Source: a bacterium (GTDB lineage: Bacteria > JAGOBX01). Taken from it: 38,040 nt of DNA. Positions 16,940 to 25,488 of the stretch are shown here, piece after piece (the first letter of the stretch is position 1; each line of letters starts with the position of its first letter). The translations under genes were made by a program, and so were the position numbers. Where the stretch lies: contig JAKPEO010000067.1 in the NCBI GenBank assembly GCA_029551925.1, forward strand, positions 1 to 38,040, in the 5' to 3' direction. The notes under the pieces are model-generated. The model was not told the DNA's origin, did not search any database, and saw only the letters and a list, made by a program, of their open reading frames with translations.

Positions 16940-17812
16940 TTATTTTTTGATTTTATCCATTAATCTTTCAAAGTCATCTAAACTATAATATTCAATAATT
17001 ATTTTTCCGCGATGATTTTTGTCTTTTATCGAAACCTTTGTGCCTAAATGCTCCATCAATTCTTCTTCTAAATGTCTGATTTCTACTGTCACGCGCGATT
17101 TAACTGCGCGCACGGCGCCGGTTTTTTCTTCGGATTTTGAAAGTTTTTTTATTAATAATTCTGTCTCGCGAACTGATATACCGTCGTTGATAATCGTTTT
17201 AAATACTTTCAACATTTCAGTTTCATTATCTTCTAATGCCAACAATGCCCGAGCGTGACCCATAGTAATTATATTTTTTCGCAATGCATCTTTTATCTCA
17301 AATGGCAATTTTAATAAACGCAAAGTATTAGTCACTGTTGAACGATTTTTCCCGACTTTTTCAGCAATTTCTTCGTGCGTCATACCAAATTCTTTTAGCA
17401 GCGCTTGATACGCTTCCGCCTCTTCTAACGCATTCAAATCAACGCGTTGAATATTTTCGATAATTGCAACTTCCAGCATTTCTTGATTATCCGCTTTTTG
17501 AACAATTACAGGTATATGAGAAATTCCTGCGAGTTTCGCAGCGCGCCATCTGCGCTCGCCTGCTATTAATTGATATTTATTATCGCCTTCTTCGCGCACA
17601 ATCAACGGATTAATTATACCTATAGATTTTATTGAATCAGCCAATTCCTGTAAATTCGATTCGTCAAATGCTTTACGCGGCTGATATATATTCGGCTTTA
17701 TTGAATCAATTGAAACATACAAAATTATATTATTTTGCGGTTTCTCAGTAAGCGGCGTAGCGTTTTCTGGTATCAGCGCATTTATACCTTTACCTAATAC
17801 TGGTTTTTGCAT
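16940..17812 (-). CDS. parB: Chromosome partitioning protein ParB
   Basis: The 290-residue protein starts with the ParA-contact peptide GKGINALIP. The ParB/Srx nuclease-fold domain (about 30-120) carries GERRWRAAK (85-93), part of the CTP-binding and clamp motif. The helix-turn-helix (about 140-165, MTHEEIAEKVGKNRSTVTNT) reads parS, and a C-terminal dimer domain ends the chain. Its ATG overlaps the end of parA by 23 bp in another frame, with a strong RBS (AAGGAGGT) inside parA. I saw no consensus parS (TGTTTCACGTGAAACA-like) in the window. The partner and order are the normal chromosomal soj-spo0J pair. Confidence 0.95.
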   Translation of the reverse strand: MQKPVLGKGINALIPENATPLTEKPQNNIILYVSIDSIKPNIYQPRKAFDESNLQELADSIKSIGIINPLIVREEGDNKYQLIAGERRWRAAKLAGISHIPVIVQKADNQEMLEVAIIENIQRVDLNALEEAEAYQALLKEFGMTHEEIAEKVGKNRSTVTNTLRLLKLPFEIKDALRKNIITMGHARALLALEDNETEMLKVFKTIINDGISVRETELLIKKLSKSEEKTGAVRAVKSRVTVEIRHLEEELMEHLGTKVSIKDKNHRGKIIIEYYSLDDFERLMDKIKK

Positions 17813-18566
17813 TTGTTATTACCTCCTTAGAGAGTTGTAAATATGAAGTTGACGCTTTTGTAATCATATTATAAAGCATTATCGGTTTTCCGAAACTTTG
17901 CGCTTCTGTTAATTTTATATCGCGCGGGATAGTAGTTTTAAAAACTTTATCTTTAAAATGCTCGCGCACTTCTTTTTCAATTTCAATTGATATATGTTTG
18001 TCTTTATCAAACATAGTTAATAATATTCCTTCAATATACAAATTTTGATTCAGCCGGTCGCGCACTAAATTAAAAGTATTTATTAATTGCGCAAGTCCTT
18101 CCATCGCAAAAAATTCGCATTGCAAAGGCACTAAAAACGAATCGGACGCTACTAATGCATTAAGCGTCAAATATCCAAGCGATGGCGGGCAATCAATAAA
18201 AATATAATCGAATTTATAACGCGCGCGCTCTGTTTTATTATGCAAAATTTTCTCACGCTGTTCAACATTATGCAGTTCAACATTAGCGCCAATTAAATCA
18301 TTATTTGCCGGCACTATAAAAAGATTATCAATATCAGTTATTTTTATTGTATTTTCAAGATTTGTATTATCAATAAATACATTATATATACTTTTTTCAA
18401 GTTTGTCTTTATTAATACCCAATCCAGAAGTGGCATTTCCCTGCGGGTCAATATCTATAAGCAATACTTTTTTACCTAATATCGCTAATCCCGCAGCTAA
18501 ATTAACAGCAGTTGTTGTCTTGCCTACGCCGCCTTTCTGATTAACTATCGAAATAATTATTCCCAT
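17790..18566 (-). CDS. parA: Chromosome partitioning ATPase ParA (Soj)
   Basis: The 258-residue protein is a Walker-type ParA with the deviant P-loop KGGVGKTTTA (11-20), DIDPQGNATSG and FIDCPPSLG. Its length matches chromosomal Soj rather than plasmid ParA, which carries an N-terminal DNA-binding domain. With ParB it moves or segregates replication origins. RBS GTTAGGA lies 8 nt before the ATG. It is the first gene of the unit and has a near-consensus promoter. Chromosomal parAB commonly sits near the origin of replication, but I see no DnaA boxes, gidAB or dnaA here. Confidence 0.95.
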   Translation of the reverse strand: MGIIISIVNQKGGVGKTTTAVNLAAGLAILGKKVLLIDIDPQGNATSGLGINKDKLEKSIYNVFIDNTNLENTIKITDIDNLFIVPANNDLIGANVELHNVEQREKILHNKTERARYKFDYIFIDCPPSLGYLTLNALVASDSFLVPLQCEFFAMEGLAQLINTFNLVRDRLNQNLYIEGILLTMFDKDKHISIEIEKEVREHFKDKVFKTTIPRDIKLTEAQSFGKPIMLYNMITKASTSYLQLSKEVITNAKTSIR

Positions 18567-18615
18567 TTTTTTTCCTAACTCATAAAAACTAAAAAAACAT
18601 TTTTAAAAAATATTA

Positions 18616-18644
18616 ATTATATAATATTCTTTTTAATTAGTCAA
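18616..18644 (-). promoter_or_regulatory. Promoter of parA
   Basis: On the minus strand TTGACT (18644-18639) and TATAAT (18621-18616) are exactly 17 bp apart, with the expected start near 18609 and the parA ATG at 18566. This is the best sigma70-type match close to the gene. Confidence 0.75.
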
Positions 18645-18666
18645 TTCATTTAACACCGATTTATGC

Positions 18667-18714
18667 AAAAACAATATTAACGAGTGAAAATAAAAGCATC
18701 TAAAAAATAAAGCG
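18667..18714 (-). promoter_or_regulatory. 48-bp block upstream of the parA promoter, shared with the 6S RNA promoter
   Basis: This block matches 25316-25363 at 39 of 48 positions without a gap (core ACGAGTGAAAA on the plus strand). It ends 22 bp upstream of the parA -35 box, exactly as its partner does at the 6S RNA promoter. It may be a shared regulator site, or the trace of an old duplication. Confidence 0.5.
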
Positions 18715-18747
18715 TAATGTTTCAAAACCTATGGATTCACTGTTTTT

Positions 18748-18776
18748 ATTATACCATAGTTACGCAAAAAACTAAA
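18748..18776 (-). promoter_or_regulatory. Possible extended -10 promoter reading toward parA
   Basis: TGGTATAAT (TATAAT at 18753-18748) has the extended -10 TGn element; a weak -35 TTTAGT is 17 bp upstream. A transcript would start near 18741 and give a leader of about 175 nt before parA, or a short RNA. Confidence 0.4.
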
Positions 18777-18854
18777 AAAAATAGCAATAAGTATTGACCC
18801 TAAGTTTAAAAAATAATAACTATATAAATGTGCACTTTAATAGATTTTTCTGTT

Positions 18855-19066
18855 CTATGATAAATTGCGCACATAATTGAACTTGTTTTTAACTAACATA
18901 TTAAAATTCTCATCGCTACTCATTACTCTATCGCTGTAATTAAACATTTTTTATTTTTACTAATCTTTATTATTTTTTTCAAAATATCTTTGATTGTAGA
19001 CCTATTCGAAGTATTTCCGGACAACACTTCGGCATATACCACATATTTAAGAAAGCAGAAAGGAAT
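18855..19066 (-). pseudogene. Decayed IS1634-like transposase fragment
   Basis: One minus-strand frame reads FLKYVVYAEVLSGNTSNRS then TIKDILKKI, ending in stops near 18922. The next frame then reads NYSDRVMSSDENFNML and VKNKFNYV. IS1634/IS4-type transposases have a GFPIYYEVxxGNTxDxxTL block followed by a (V)xADxGMxSxENL block, so the two pieces fit one gene with a frameshift. A second remnant at 28701-28845 preserves the segment just before YAEVLSGN and overlaps this one (YAEVLSGNTSNRSTIKDI against YA*APPENTSAKSTFKDI), which supports the assignment. No terminal inverted repeats were identified. Confidence 0.6.
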
Positions 19067-19488
19067 GTTCGATATTCTATATTTTTTCATTAAAAAAATT
19101 GAAAAATTTATTTAGTAAATTTAATAATTCGTAATGATTAGAGTATTATTTTTAAAAACAATTTTTAAAAGTTCGGCTTGTTATTTGATAACCCACCATT
19201 TCAATTTTTTTTATAATTCGCTATTTAGGAATAATTTTACAATATATACAATACATTATAAAATCTTAAAAAATATACTTAGTTATATAATAAAAATAGA
19301 AAAAATATTAAAATTGTTGGAATATAGGATTTTACCGATGTTTTAAAATTTTTTCTTGAATTTTATTCATCTTTAAGCACCTCGCTCAGGGTATAAAAAT
19401 TACATTTATTAATTTTCATTTGCTTGTTAAAAATATAATTTTTTTTTATGCTCGCTATTCAAGTGTAAAGAATATTGTATCCATTAAT
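19067..19488. other. AT-rich intergenic stretch without a supported gene
   Basis: A 70-codon plus-strand frame at 19134-19346 is Phe/Ile/Leu-rich and has no RBS or family pattern, so I do not call it. The stretch probably includes further debris of the adjacent transposase. No clear terminator for the flavoprotein gene was found. Confidence 0.5.
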
Positions 19489-20739
19489 TCAAATATTGCT
19501 GGCAGCAAGTTTAGCAGTTGAAAAAGCTGCTTGTAAATTAAATCCGCCGCTGAAGCCGTCAATATCAAGTATTTCGCCAGCAAAATATAAATTCGGTATT
19601 ATTAATGATTCCATAGTTGCAGGATTAATTTCATTCAAAGCAATACCGCCTGCTGTAATCATAGCGGTATTAAAATCGCCGCTTGACAATACTGTCATCT
19701 CAAAATGTGTTAAGGTTTTTAATAGCCGTTCTTTTTCTTCTTTTGAAATTTGATATACCAAAATATCAGTTTTAATTGATGCAAGCGCGAGCATTTTTTC
19801 TATCAGTCGTTCAGATAATTCAAATTTTTTCAAAATACTTTTCAAAGATTTTTTTTGATTTGTATGCAAAAGTTGTTTGAAATTATTTGTAAATTTTAAC
19901 TGCTGATTGTCAATAAAAGAAATAATAATAGTATCGCCAGAACTAATCTCGCGACTTATATTGATAACAGGTATTCCGCTTAATCCTTTATGCGTTATTA
20001 AAATTTCGCCTGTTAGTTCAGCGATTTTTTTTGAAGCGCGAAAAAATATAAGCCGCGCAGTTTTTAAACTTGAACCTGCAATATCTGATAATTGAAAATC
20101 TTTAATAAAAATCTGTGAAAGCGCAGGTTTCGGCGTAATAATAGCGTGCCCGAGTGCTTCGGCAAATTTATAGCCGTCGCCGGTCGAACCTGTTTGCGGA
20201 TACGAGCAGCCGCCAGTTGATAACACTAATTTATCTGCAAAATAAATATTTTTATCAGTATAAACGCAAAATTTTTTTTTTGCATTTTGTGTGATAATTT
20301 CTATTTTATTTGCAGGTTCATCATAGTGTATTTTTATATTTTTTGCTTTACAGCAATCTATTAAAATATTGCGAATTTTTTCGGCATTAGCATTTTTAGG
20401 GATAATTCGATTATCAGCGTCAGCGTAAAATTCAATATCATAGTTTCTAAAAAAATTTTGAAGCGCTATATTATCAAAATTAAATAGCGCTTTACGAATA
20501 AATTTTCTTGCTTTGTGATTATAATAATCAAAAAAATCAGATATTGCCGCAGAATTAGTAATATTGCATTTGCCGTTGCCTGTTAATAATAATTTTTTGC
20601 CAGCGCACTGATTTTTTTCGAGAATAATTATTTGCCTGTTTTTTGCTTCAATATTGATGGCAGTAAAAAGCCCAGCTGGTCCCGCGCCGATAATTAATAC
20701 ATCAGCAAATATATTTGGCATATTTTTTCGTATTATCAT
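19489..20739 (-). CDS. HI0933/YhiN-family FAD-dependent oxidoreductase
   Basis: The 416-residue flavoprotein has the dinucleotide-binding motif GAGPAG (18-23), the family signature GKKLLLTGNGKCNITN, YPQTGSTGDGYKFAEALGH, and the C-terminal AGGIALNEINPATMES and FAGEILDIDGFSGGFNLQ. These are hallmarks of the HI0933/BaiN-like family of NAD(P)/FAD-dependent oxidoreductases, whose cellular role is largely undefined. The N-terminus is uncertain: the ATG at 20739 or the one at 20721 (MPNIFADVLIIG) are both possible and neither has a good RBS. It lies 19 bp after the TPR membrane gene as last gene of the glgB operon. Confidence 0.9.
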   Translation of the reverse strand: MIIRKNMPNIFADVLIIGAGPAGLFTAINIEAKNRQIIILEKNQCAGKKLLLTGNGKCNITNSAAISDFFDYYNHKARKFIRKALFNFDNIALQNFFRNYDIEFYADADNRIIPKNANAEKIRNILIDCCKAKNIKIHYDEPANKIEIITQNAKKKFCVYTDKNIYFADKLVLSTGGCSYPQTGSTGDGYKFAEALGHAIITPKPALSQIFIKDFQLSDIAGSSLKTARLIFFRASKKIAELTGEILITHKGLSGIPVINISREISSGDTIIISFIDNQQLKFTNNFKQLLHTNQKKSLKSILKKFELSERLIEKMLALASIKTDILVYQISKEEKERLLKTLTHFEMTVLSSGDFNTAMITAGGIALNEINPATMESLIIPNLYFAGEILDIDGFSGGFNLQAAFSTAKLAASNI

Positions 20740-20758
20740 CTAAAAAAAATATTGCGAG

Positions 20759-22486
20759 TTAATTTTGATTTTTTTTAAATAAATCATCTAATAATTTCAA
20801 ATTATCGCGCGGCGCTTGATATTCCGGCGCTAATTTAATAGCGTATTCAAAACATTTTCGAGCATCGTCATATTTTCGTAGGTTTATCAATGCCACGCCA
20901 AAATTATTATAAGCATACGCATAATCCGGCTGTAATTTTATTGCTTTACCAATATAATGCAGCGCTTGCTCGTATTTTTTTAAATTGATAAATATTAATC
21001 CGATATTGTTATAAACTATCGCGTTGTCACCATAATATTCTAATTCTTTATTAAAATACTCGAATGATTTTTGATAATCATTAAGTTCCATAAATATTGC
21101 GCCTAAATTATTATTAATCCCGTAAAACCGCGGATTTTTATTATAAATTTTTAAATAATAATCTATCGCTTTTTGATACTCTCCGTTATTTTTATAGATA
21201 TTCGCTAATCTATTTATAATAAGCAGAGAATTAGGCGATTGTATTAAAGCATTATTTAGCAATCTTTCTTCTGACTGCCATTCTCGATTTCTAATAATTG
21301 TCAAACAAATTAAAGCCACAAAAATAAAAACTAAAATTGAATAAAAAATTTTTGTATTGGGAATTTTAGTTAAAAAATAAGAAACTATTAAAATTAAAGG
21401 AATAGACGGCAGATACATAAACCGCTCGGCGATAGTCAATTCATAATCAGGCGCTAACGAAATCGGCAGAATATTTGAAATTGGCAATAATGAAATAGTA
21501 AAAAAAAACAGCGAAAATAAAATCAAATAATCTATTTTTTTTCTGTATTTTATCAATAACGCAATAACAAAGATTAAAACACTCGCCAAAAATAAAATTG
21601 CAATATAATTAATTTTCAATAATTCATAATGCAGGTAAACATTTAGATTAAACGGCAGAAAAATTTTTTTTAAATAATAGGGAATGCCTAAAATTATAAA
21701 TGAATAGAATCTTTCAATTTTAAAGTCATTAACCGCTAACGAAACATCTAAAATAAAAAATCTAATGAGTCCATACGCTATTAAAACAGCGAAAAATGCA
21801 AGCTGCCAATACTTTATTTTTAATTTTTCATTTTTGATTTTAAAATTTAACGCTATGATTATAAAAGGAACAATCGCAGATATTTCTTTTGCTAACAGAG
21901 CGCATATAAAAAAACACAAAGATAAAATTAAATAATTTTTTTTTGAATTGCGAATATATAAGATATACGCAATTAAAGTTAATAAAATAAAAAAAACAGC
22001 GATAACATCAGTTCTGCCTGAAATCCAGCTAACTGATTCTGTATGCAGCGGATGTATAGAAAATATCAATGCGGCAATAACGGCTAATTTAAAATCAGCA
22101 AATAACAATTTTACAAAATAAAAAAATAACAGAGCGTTCAAAAAATGAACGCCAAAATTAGTGATATGATAGCCGACGGCATTCAAGCGCCATATAAAAT
22201 AATCAAAATAATAAGAAATAGAAATAATCGGACGATAATAGCCAATATCAGAATTATTCATAACAGCGTTAGTTTTTCCTTGAAAAAAATCAACGGCAAA
22301 TAAATTAAAAATATTCTTGAAATTCTTTAAATCCTGATTTTCTACAATAAGCGAAATATCGTCAAATAAAAAAGGTATAGAAAAAGAATTAAAATAAGCG
22401 GCGATAGAAAAAATAAAAATTAATAGGATTATTAATAGTTCTTTTTTTTTTGATAAAACCTGAGCAAAGCCGCAATAATCTCGCAT
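20759..22486 (-). CDS. Polytopic membrane glycosyltransferase-like protein with C-terminal TPRs (TMTC-like)
   Basis: The 575-residue protein has about ten to twelve membrane segments (about 15-405) and then four tetratricopeptide repeats (about 425-565, with ALHYIGKAIKLQPDYAYAYN and similar units). The first periplasmic loop has FLFDDISLIVEN and YRPIISISYYFDY, and later SIHPLHTESVSWISGRTDVI, the pattern of the GT-C fold proteins related to eukaryotic TMTC O-mannosyltransferases. It may transfer a lipid-linked sugar to exported proteins; this is family inference and the sugar and acceptor are unknown. The Thr-rich exported protein at 33752-37414 would be an attractive substrate, but nothing in the sequence links them. 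Gap to the upstream gene is 3 bp. Confidence 0.8.
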   Translation of the reverse strand: MRDYCGFAQVLSKKKELLIILLIFIFSIAAYFNSFSIPFLFDDISLIVENQDLKNFKNIFNLFAVDFFQGKTNAVMNNSDIGYYRPIISISYYFDYFIWRLNAVGYHITNFGVHFLNALLFFYFVKLLFADFKLAVIAALIFSIHPLHTESVSWISGRTDVIAVFFILLTLIAYILYIRNSKKNYLILSLCFFICALLAKEISAIVPFIIIALNFKIKNEKLKIKYWQLAFFAVLIAYGLIRFFILDVSLAVNDFKIERFYSFIILGIPYYLKKIFLPFNLNVYLHYELLKINYIAILFLASVLIFVIALLIKYRKKIDYLILFSLFFFTISLLPISNILPISLAPDYELTIAERFMYLPSIPLILIVSYFLTKIPNTKIFYSILVFIFVALICLTIIRNREWQSEERLLNNALIQSPNSLLIINRLANIYKNNGEYQKAIDYYLKIYNKNPRFYGINNNLGAIFMELNDYQKSFEYFNKELEYYGDNAIVYNNIGLIFINLKKYEQALHYIGKAIKLQPDYAYAYNNFGVALINLRKYDDARKCFEYAIKLAPEYQAPRDNLKLLDDLFKKNQN

Positions 22487-22489
22487 TGA

Positions 22490-22804
22490 TTAATTATCTT
22501 TATCAGTTTTTTTATAGAAAAAAGAATGGATTTTTTGATATACTTGCTTTTTTTTTTCAGTCAAATAATCATCGTGCTCTTTTTGATTTTGGAATTTGCG
22601 AATTGTGTCTTTTATCCATAATTGATTTTTCTTTTCAGTTAGTTTTGCTTTATGTTTGCCAGCCAAAAAAATCGAATAATAAGATTTAATAACAAATTTA
22701 TTTTTTGGATTCTTTGATTTAACTATTGTTTTGATTTTGTAAATAGCGTCATTATTATCAATTAAATTCCATTCATTTTTTAAATTATCAAATTTCCATT
22801 CCAT
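22490..22804 (-). CDS. Small charged protein of unknown function
   Basis: The 104-residue protein is Lys-rich (strongly basic), soluble and unrecognised. The N-terminal 50 residues look beta-rich with aromatic residues (MEWKFDNLKNEWNL, IYKIKTIVKSK), and the C-terminal half is helical and charged (KKNQLWIKDTIRKFQNQKEH). AAGGAA lies 15 nt before the ATG, rather far for an RBS. It is packed 19 bp downstream of glgB and 3 bp before the TPR membrane gene, which argues that it is real. Confidence 0.6.
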   Translation of the reverse strand: MEWKFDNLKNEWNLIDNNDAIYKIKTIVKSKNPKNKFVIKSYYSIFLAGKHKAKLTEKKNQLWIKDTIRKFQNQKEHDDYLTEKKKQVYQKIHSFFYKKTDKDN

Positions 22805-22823
22805 AATAATTATTCACATTTCC

Positions 22824-25031
22824 TTAAAATTGCGGTTTTAAAATTATTCCGGCAAGCGGCGGAACAGTCACAGAGATTGAAAAGGGTTTGCCGAATGATT
22901 TATAATCTTTTGGATAGATTATTCCGCCGTTTCCGATATTCGAACCGCTGTAAATATTAGAATCGCTATTAAATATTTCTTTATACGGAGTATTGAAATA
23001 CACACCCAATGTATAATCATAACGCGGCACCGGTGTAAAATTCACAACAAATATTGTCTGTTCTTCAAATTTTTTAGCTTTGCGGATAAAAGAAAAAATT
23101 GAATTATCGCTGTCATTGCAATTAATCCATTCAAAGCCATTGCCATTATGATCATTTTGATATAGCGACGGTTCAGATTTATATATACGATTCAAATCAG
23201 ATACGCATTTTAATAAATTTCTGTGATATTCATAATCTAACAAATGCCAATCAATACTTTTACTATCTGTCCATTCGTCGAACATCCCAAATTCGCTGCC
23301 CATAAACAAAAGTTTTTTGCCTGGATGCCCAAAAAAGTAAGTATATAATGCCCTAAGATTTGCAAACTTCTGCCAATAATCGCCCGGCATTTTATTTATC
23401 ATCGAACATTTACCGTGCACTACTTCATCGTGCGAAAACGGCAAAATAAAATTTTCAGTAAACGCATAAAGCATACTAAAAGTCATATTCGAATGATGAT
23501 ATTTTCTATAAATCGGTTCTTTTGAAATATAAGTCAATGTATCGTTCATCCAGCCCATATTCCATTTGAAACCGAAACCTAGGCCGCCAGCCCAAGTCGG
23601 TTTGGATACTCCGGGCCAAGCGGTAGATTCTTCTGCTATCATCATTATTCCGTGATAATTTTGATAAGCGATAGAATTTAGATGTTTTAAAAATTCGATT
23701 GCTTCTAAATTTTCGCGGCCGCCGTAGCAATTCGGCACCCAAGCGCCGTCAGGTTTAGAATAATCTAAATACAACATTGACGCAACAGCGTCAACGCGCA
23801 ACCCGTCAATATGATATTTATCAATCCAAAATAACGCGCTTGAAATCAAGAAATTTTTAACTTCATTTCTTCCGAAATTAAATATTTTCGTGCCCCAATC
23901 TAAATGCTCGCCTTGACGCGGGTCAGCATGCTCGTATAATGCAGTACCGTCAAAATTAATCAAGCCGTGTCCGTCTTTTGGAAAATGCGCCGGTACCCAA
24001 TCTAACAGCACGCCTATTCCGTTTTGATGACAATAATCAACAAAATACATAAAATCTTCAGGTGTGCCGAGTCTGCTCGTCGGAGCAAAATAACCAGTCA
24101 CTTGATAGCCCCACGATGCATCTAACGGATGCTCTAAAATCGGCAGTAATTCTATATGAGTAAAACCATGCTGTTTGACATATTCTACTAATTTATGCGC
24201 TAAATAGCGATAATTCAAAAATTCGTTTTTTAATGTGCGTTGCCAAGATGGTAAATGCACTTCATAAATAGAAATAGGTTTTTCATAATGATTAGTATAA
24301 TATCGCTGATGCAGCCATTCTGCATCGTTCCATTTATATTTATTTATATCCCAAACAATCGAAGCATTAGCCGGCCGTAATTCCGAATAAAAAGCATAGG
24401 GATCTGCTTTTAAAAATATATTACCGTGATACCCTTTGATTTCATATTTGTAAAGATCGCCTTCACATAGATCTGGAATGAATAATGTCCATATCCCTGA
24501 ATTTTCGTCTTTTATCATTCGATGCCTGCGGCCGTCCCAATTATTGAAATTTCCTACTACGCTAATATTTTGAGCGTTCGGCGCCCATACTGCAAAATGC
24601 ACGCCTTTTACGCCATCAACTTCCATAATATGCGCGCCCATTTTATCGTATATTTTATAATGCTGTGCGCGATTAAACAAATATCTATCAAATTCAGTTA
24701 ATTTTTCTGTCCAAAATGAATATACATCATTAATATAATGTTCATTATTAAAATAATCGAGCATTTTAAATTTGTATTTAAAACGCTCTTTACGATTGAA
24801 TATCAGCGCTTCAAATAGACCACTGTGATGAACGCGCTGCATATGATATATATTTTTTTGGTTTTCTAAATCTACAACAAATACATCTTTGGCATCAGGA
24901 ATACAAGTCCGCACAGCGATTGCTTCTTTATCAAATATTTTTACTTTATGCATTCCCAATACTGCCGCGGGATTTTTATGAGTCATATTTATTATACTTA
25001 CCGCATCATCTAATGGTATTGTTGTAAACAT
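22824..25031 (-). CDS. glgB: 1,4-alpha-glucan branching enzyme
   Basis: The 735-residue GH13 enzyme makes alpha-1,6 branches in glycogen. It has an N-terminal domain (about 1-110), a CBM48 domain (about 130-225, with VHFAVWAPNAQNISVVGNFN) and the catalytic barrel (about 255-620) with nucleophile D414 (GLRVDAV), acid/base E467 (MMIAEES) and D535 (FSHDEVVHGK). The family marker ELLPILEHPLDASWGYQ is present. Length and domains match full-length GlgB. No other glycogen gene is in the window. It is the first gene of a four-gene operon, 37 bp downstream of the 6S RNA gene, with RBS CAGGAG 11 nt before the ATG. Confidence 0.96.
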   Translation of the reverse strand: MFTTIPLDDAVSIINMTHKNPAAVLGMHKVKIFDKEAIAVRTCIPDAKDVFVVDLENQKNIYHMQRVHHSGLFEALIFNRKERFKYKFKMLDYFNNEHYINDVYSFWTEKLTEFDRYLFNRAQHYKIYDKMGAHIMEVDGVKGVHFAVWAPNAQNISVVGNFNNWDGRRHRMIKDENSGIWTLFIPDLCEGDLYKYEIKGYHGNIFLKADPYAFYSELRPANASIVWDINKYKWNDAEWLHQRYYTNHYEKPISIYEVHLPSWQRTLKNEFLNYRYLAHKLVEYVKQHGFTHIELLPILEHPLDASWGYQVTGYFAPTSRLGTPEDFMYFVDYCHQNGIGVLLDWVPAHFPKDGHGLINFDGTALYEHADPRQGEHLDWGTKIFNFGRNEVKNFLISSALFWIDKYHIDGLRVDAVASMLYLDYSKPDGAWVPNCYGGRENLEAIEFLKHLNSIAYQNYHGIMMIAEESTAWPGVSKPTWAGGLGFGFKWNMGWMNDTLTYISKEPIYRKYHHSNMTFSMLYAFTENFILPFSHDEVVHGKCSMINKMPGDYWQKFANLRALYTYFFGHPGKKLLFMGSEFGMFDEWTDSKSIDWHLLDYEYHRNLLKCVSDLNRIYKSEPSLYQNDHNGNGFEWINCNDSDNSIFSFIRKAKKFEEQTIFVVNFTPVPRYDYTLGVYFNTPYKEIFNSDSNIYSGSNIGNGGIIYPKDYKSFGKPFSISVTVPPLAGIILKPQF

Positions 25032-25068
25032 CTTATTTCAACTCCTGTTGTATATCGCGTTATAAAAT

Positions 25069-25257
25069 AAAAAAACCCGCGCTGCCGTTAATTGCAGTAA
25101 TTTGAACCTTGTAAAACAAGGTGGGTTATGGTTCGCATACAGACTCTAATTTCCGCCACTGTGAGCGGCATATTATTATCGTATTTCAACGAACTCATCC
25201 CTTTTTTTTATTAATGGCTCAAAATGCTCCGCAATAACCACGCGCAGCGCAGGCGCT
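25069..25257 (-). ncRNA. ssrS: 6S RNA (RNA polymerase regulator)
   Basis: The minus strand has the typical 6S 3' arm CACCTTG, ACAAGGTTCAAATTAC, then GGCAGCGCGGG, close to the E. coli CACCUUG...CAAGGGUUCAAGGGUUACAG...GCGGCGGC arm. The 5' arm CCTGCGCTGC (25253-25244) pairs perfectly over 10 bp with GCAGCGCGGG (25085-25076), and GGTTATTGC pairs further in with GCAATTAAC with one bulge, leaving a central open region as expected for the RNA polymerase-binding bubble. A T-rich tail follows the closing stem. The length of about 180-190 nt is normal. It should bind housekeeping RNA polymerase and damp sigma70 promoters in slow growth. Confidence 0.88.
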
Positions 25258-25264
25258 AATTATT

Positions 25265-25293
25265 ATTTTATGTTAAAAAATTAATTTTGTCAA
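25265..25293 (-). promoter_or_regulatory. Promoter of the 6S RNA gene
   Basis: TTGACA (25293-25288) and TAAAAT (25270-25265) are 17 bp apart on the minus strand, placing the start near 25257, just outside the closing stem. Confidence 0.8.
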
Positions 25294-25315
25294 TAAAAAA
25301 AAGAAATGTTATCGT

Positions 25316-25363
25316 AAAACCAACATTTACGAGTGAAAAGAAAAACAGGTAAAAAACAGAGCG
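25316..25363 (-). promoter_or_regulatory. 48-bp block upstream of the 6S RNA promoter, shared with parA
   Basis: Ungapped 39/48 match to 18667-18714, ending 22 bp upstream of the -35 box. The block, -35 and -10 of the two promoters are all offset by the same 6649 bp, while the 22 bp in between are unrelated. Confidence 0.5.
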
Positions 25364-25400
25364 CGGAGATAAAAACTATAGTGGACTGAAATATCATGAC

Positions 25401-25429
25401 AAAAAAATCAAGCAATTTTTGATTTTTTT
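25401..25429 (-). terminator. Terminator after the kinase-regulator operon
   Basis: An 11-bp stem (AAAAAAATCAA / TTGATTTTTTT) closes a 7-nt loop; on the minus strand the stem ends in T residues. It is AT-rich and so weak, but correctly placed 60 bp after the response regulator stop. Confidence 0.5.
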
Positions 25430-25488
25430 ATAAACTTAATTTATATTTGCGCTGTTTTAATTTTTATATTTTAGAATTTACACATTTT

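Noticed and set aside
19134-19346. 70-codon plus-strand frame upstream of the flavoprotein region
   Set aside because: Phe/Ile/Leu/Lys-rich composition expected from AT-rich spacer, no RBS, no family pattern.
25076-25260. T-box or other riboswitch leader of glgB
   Set aside because: The 3' arm and the 10-bp closing stem fit 6S RNA much better, and no T-box sequence or anti-terminator is visible.
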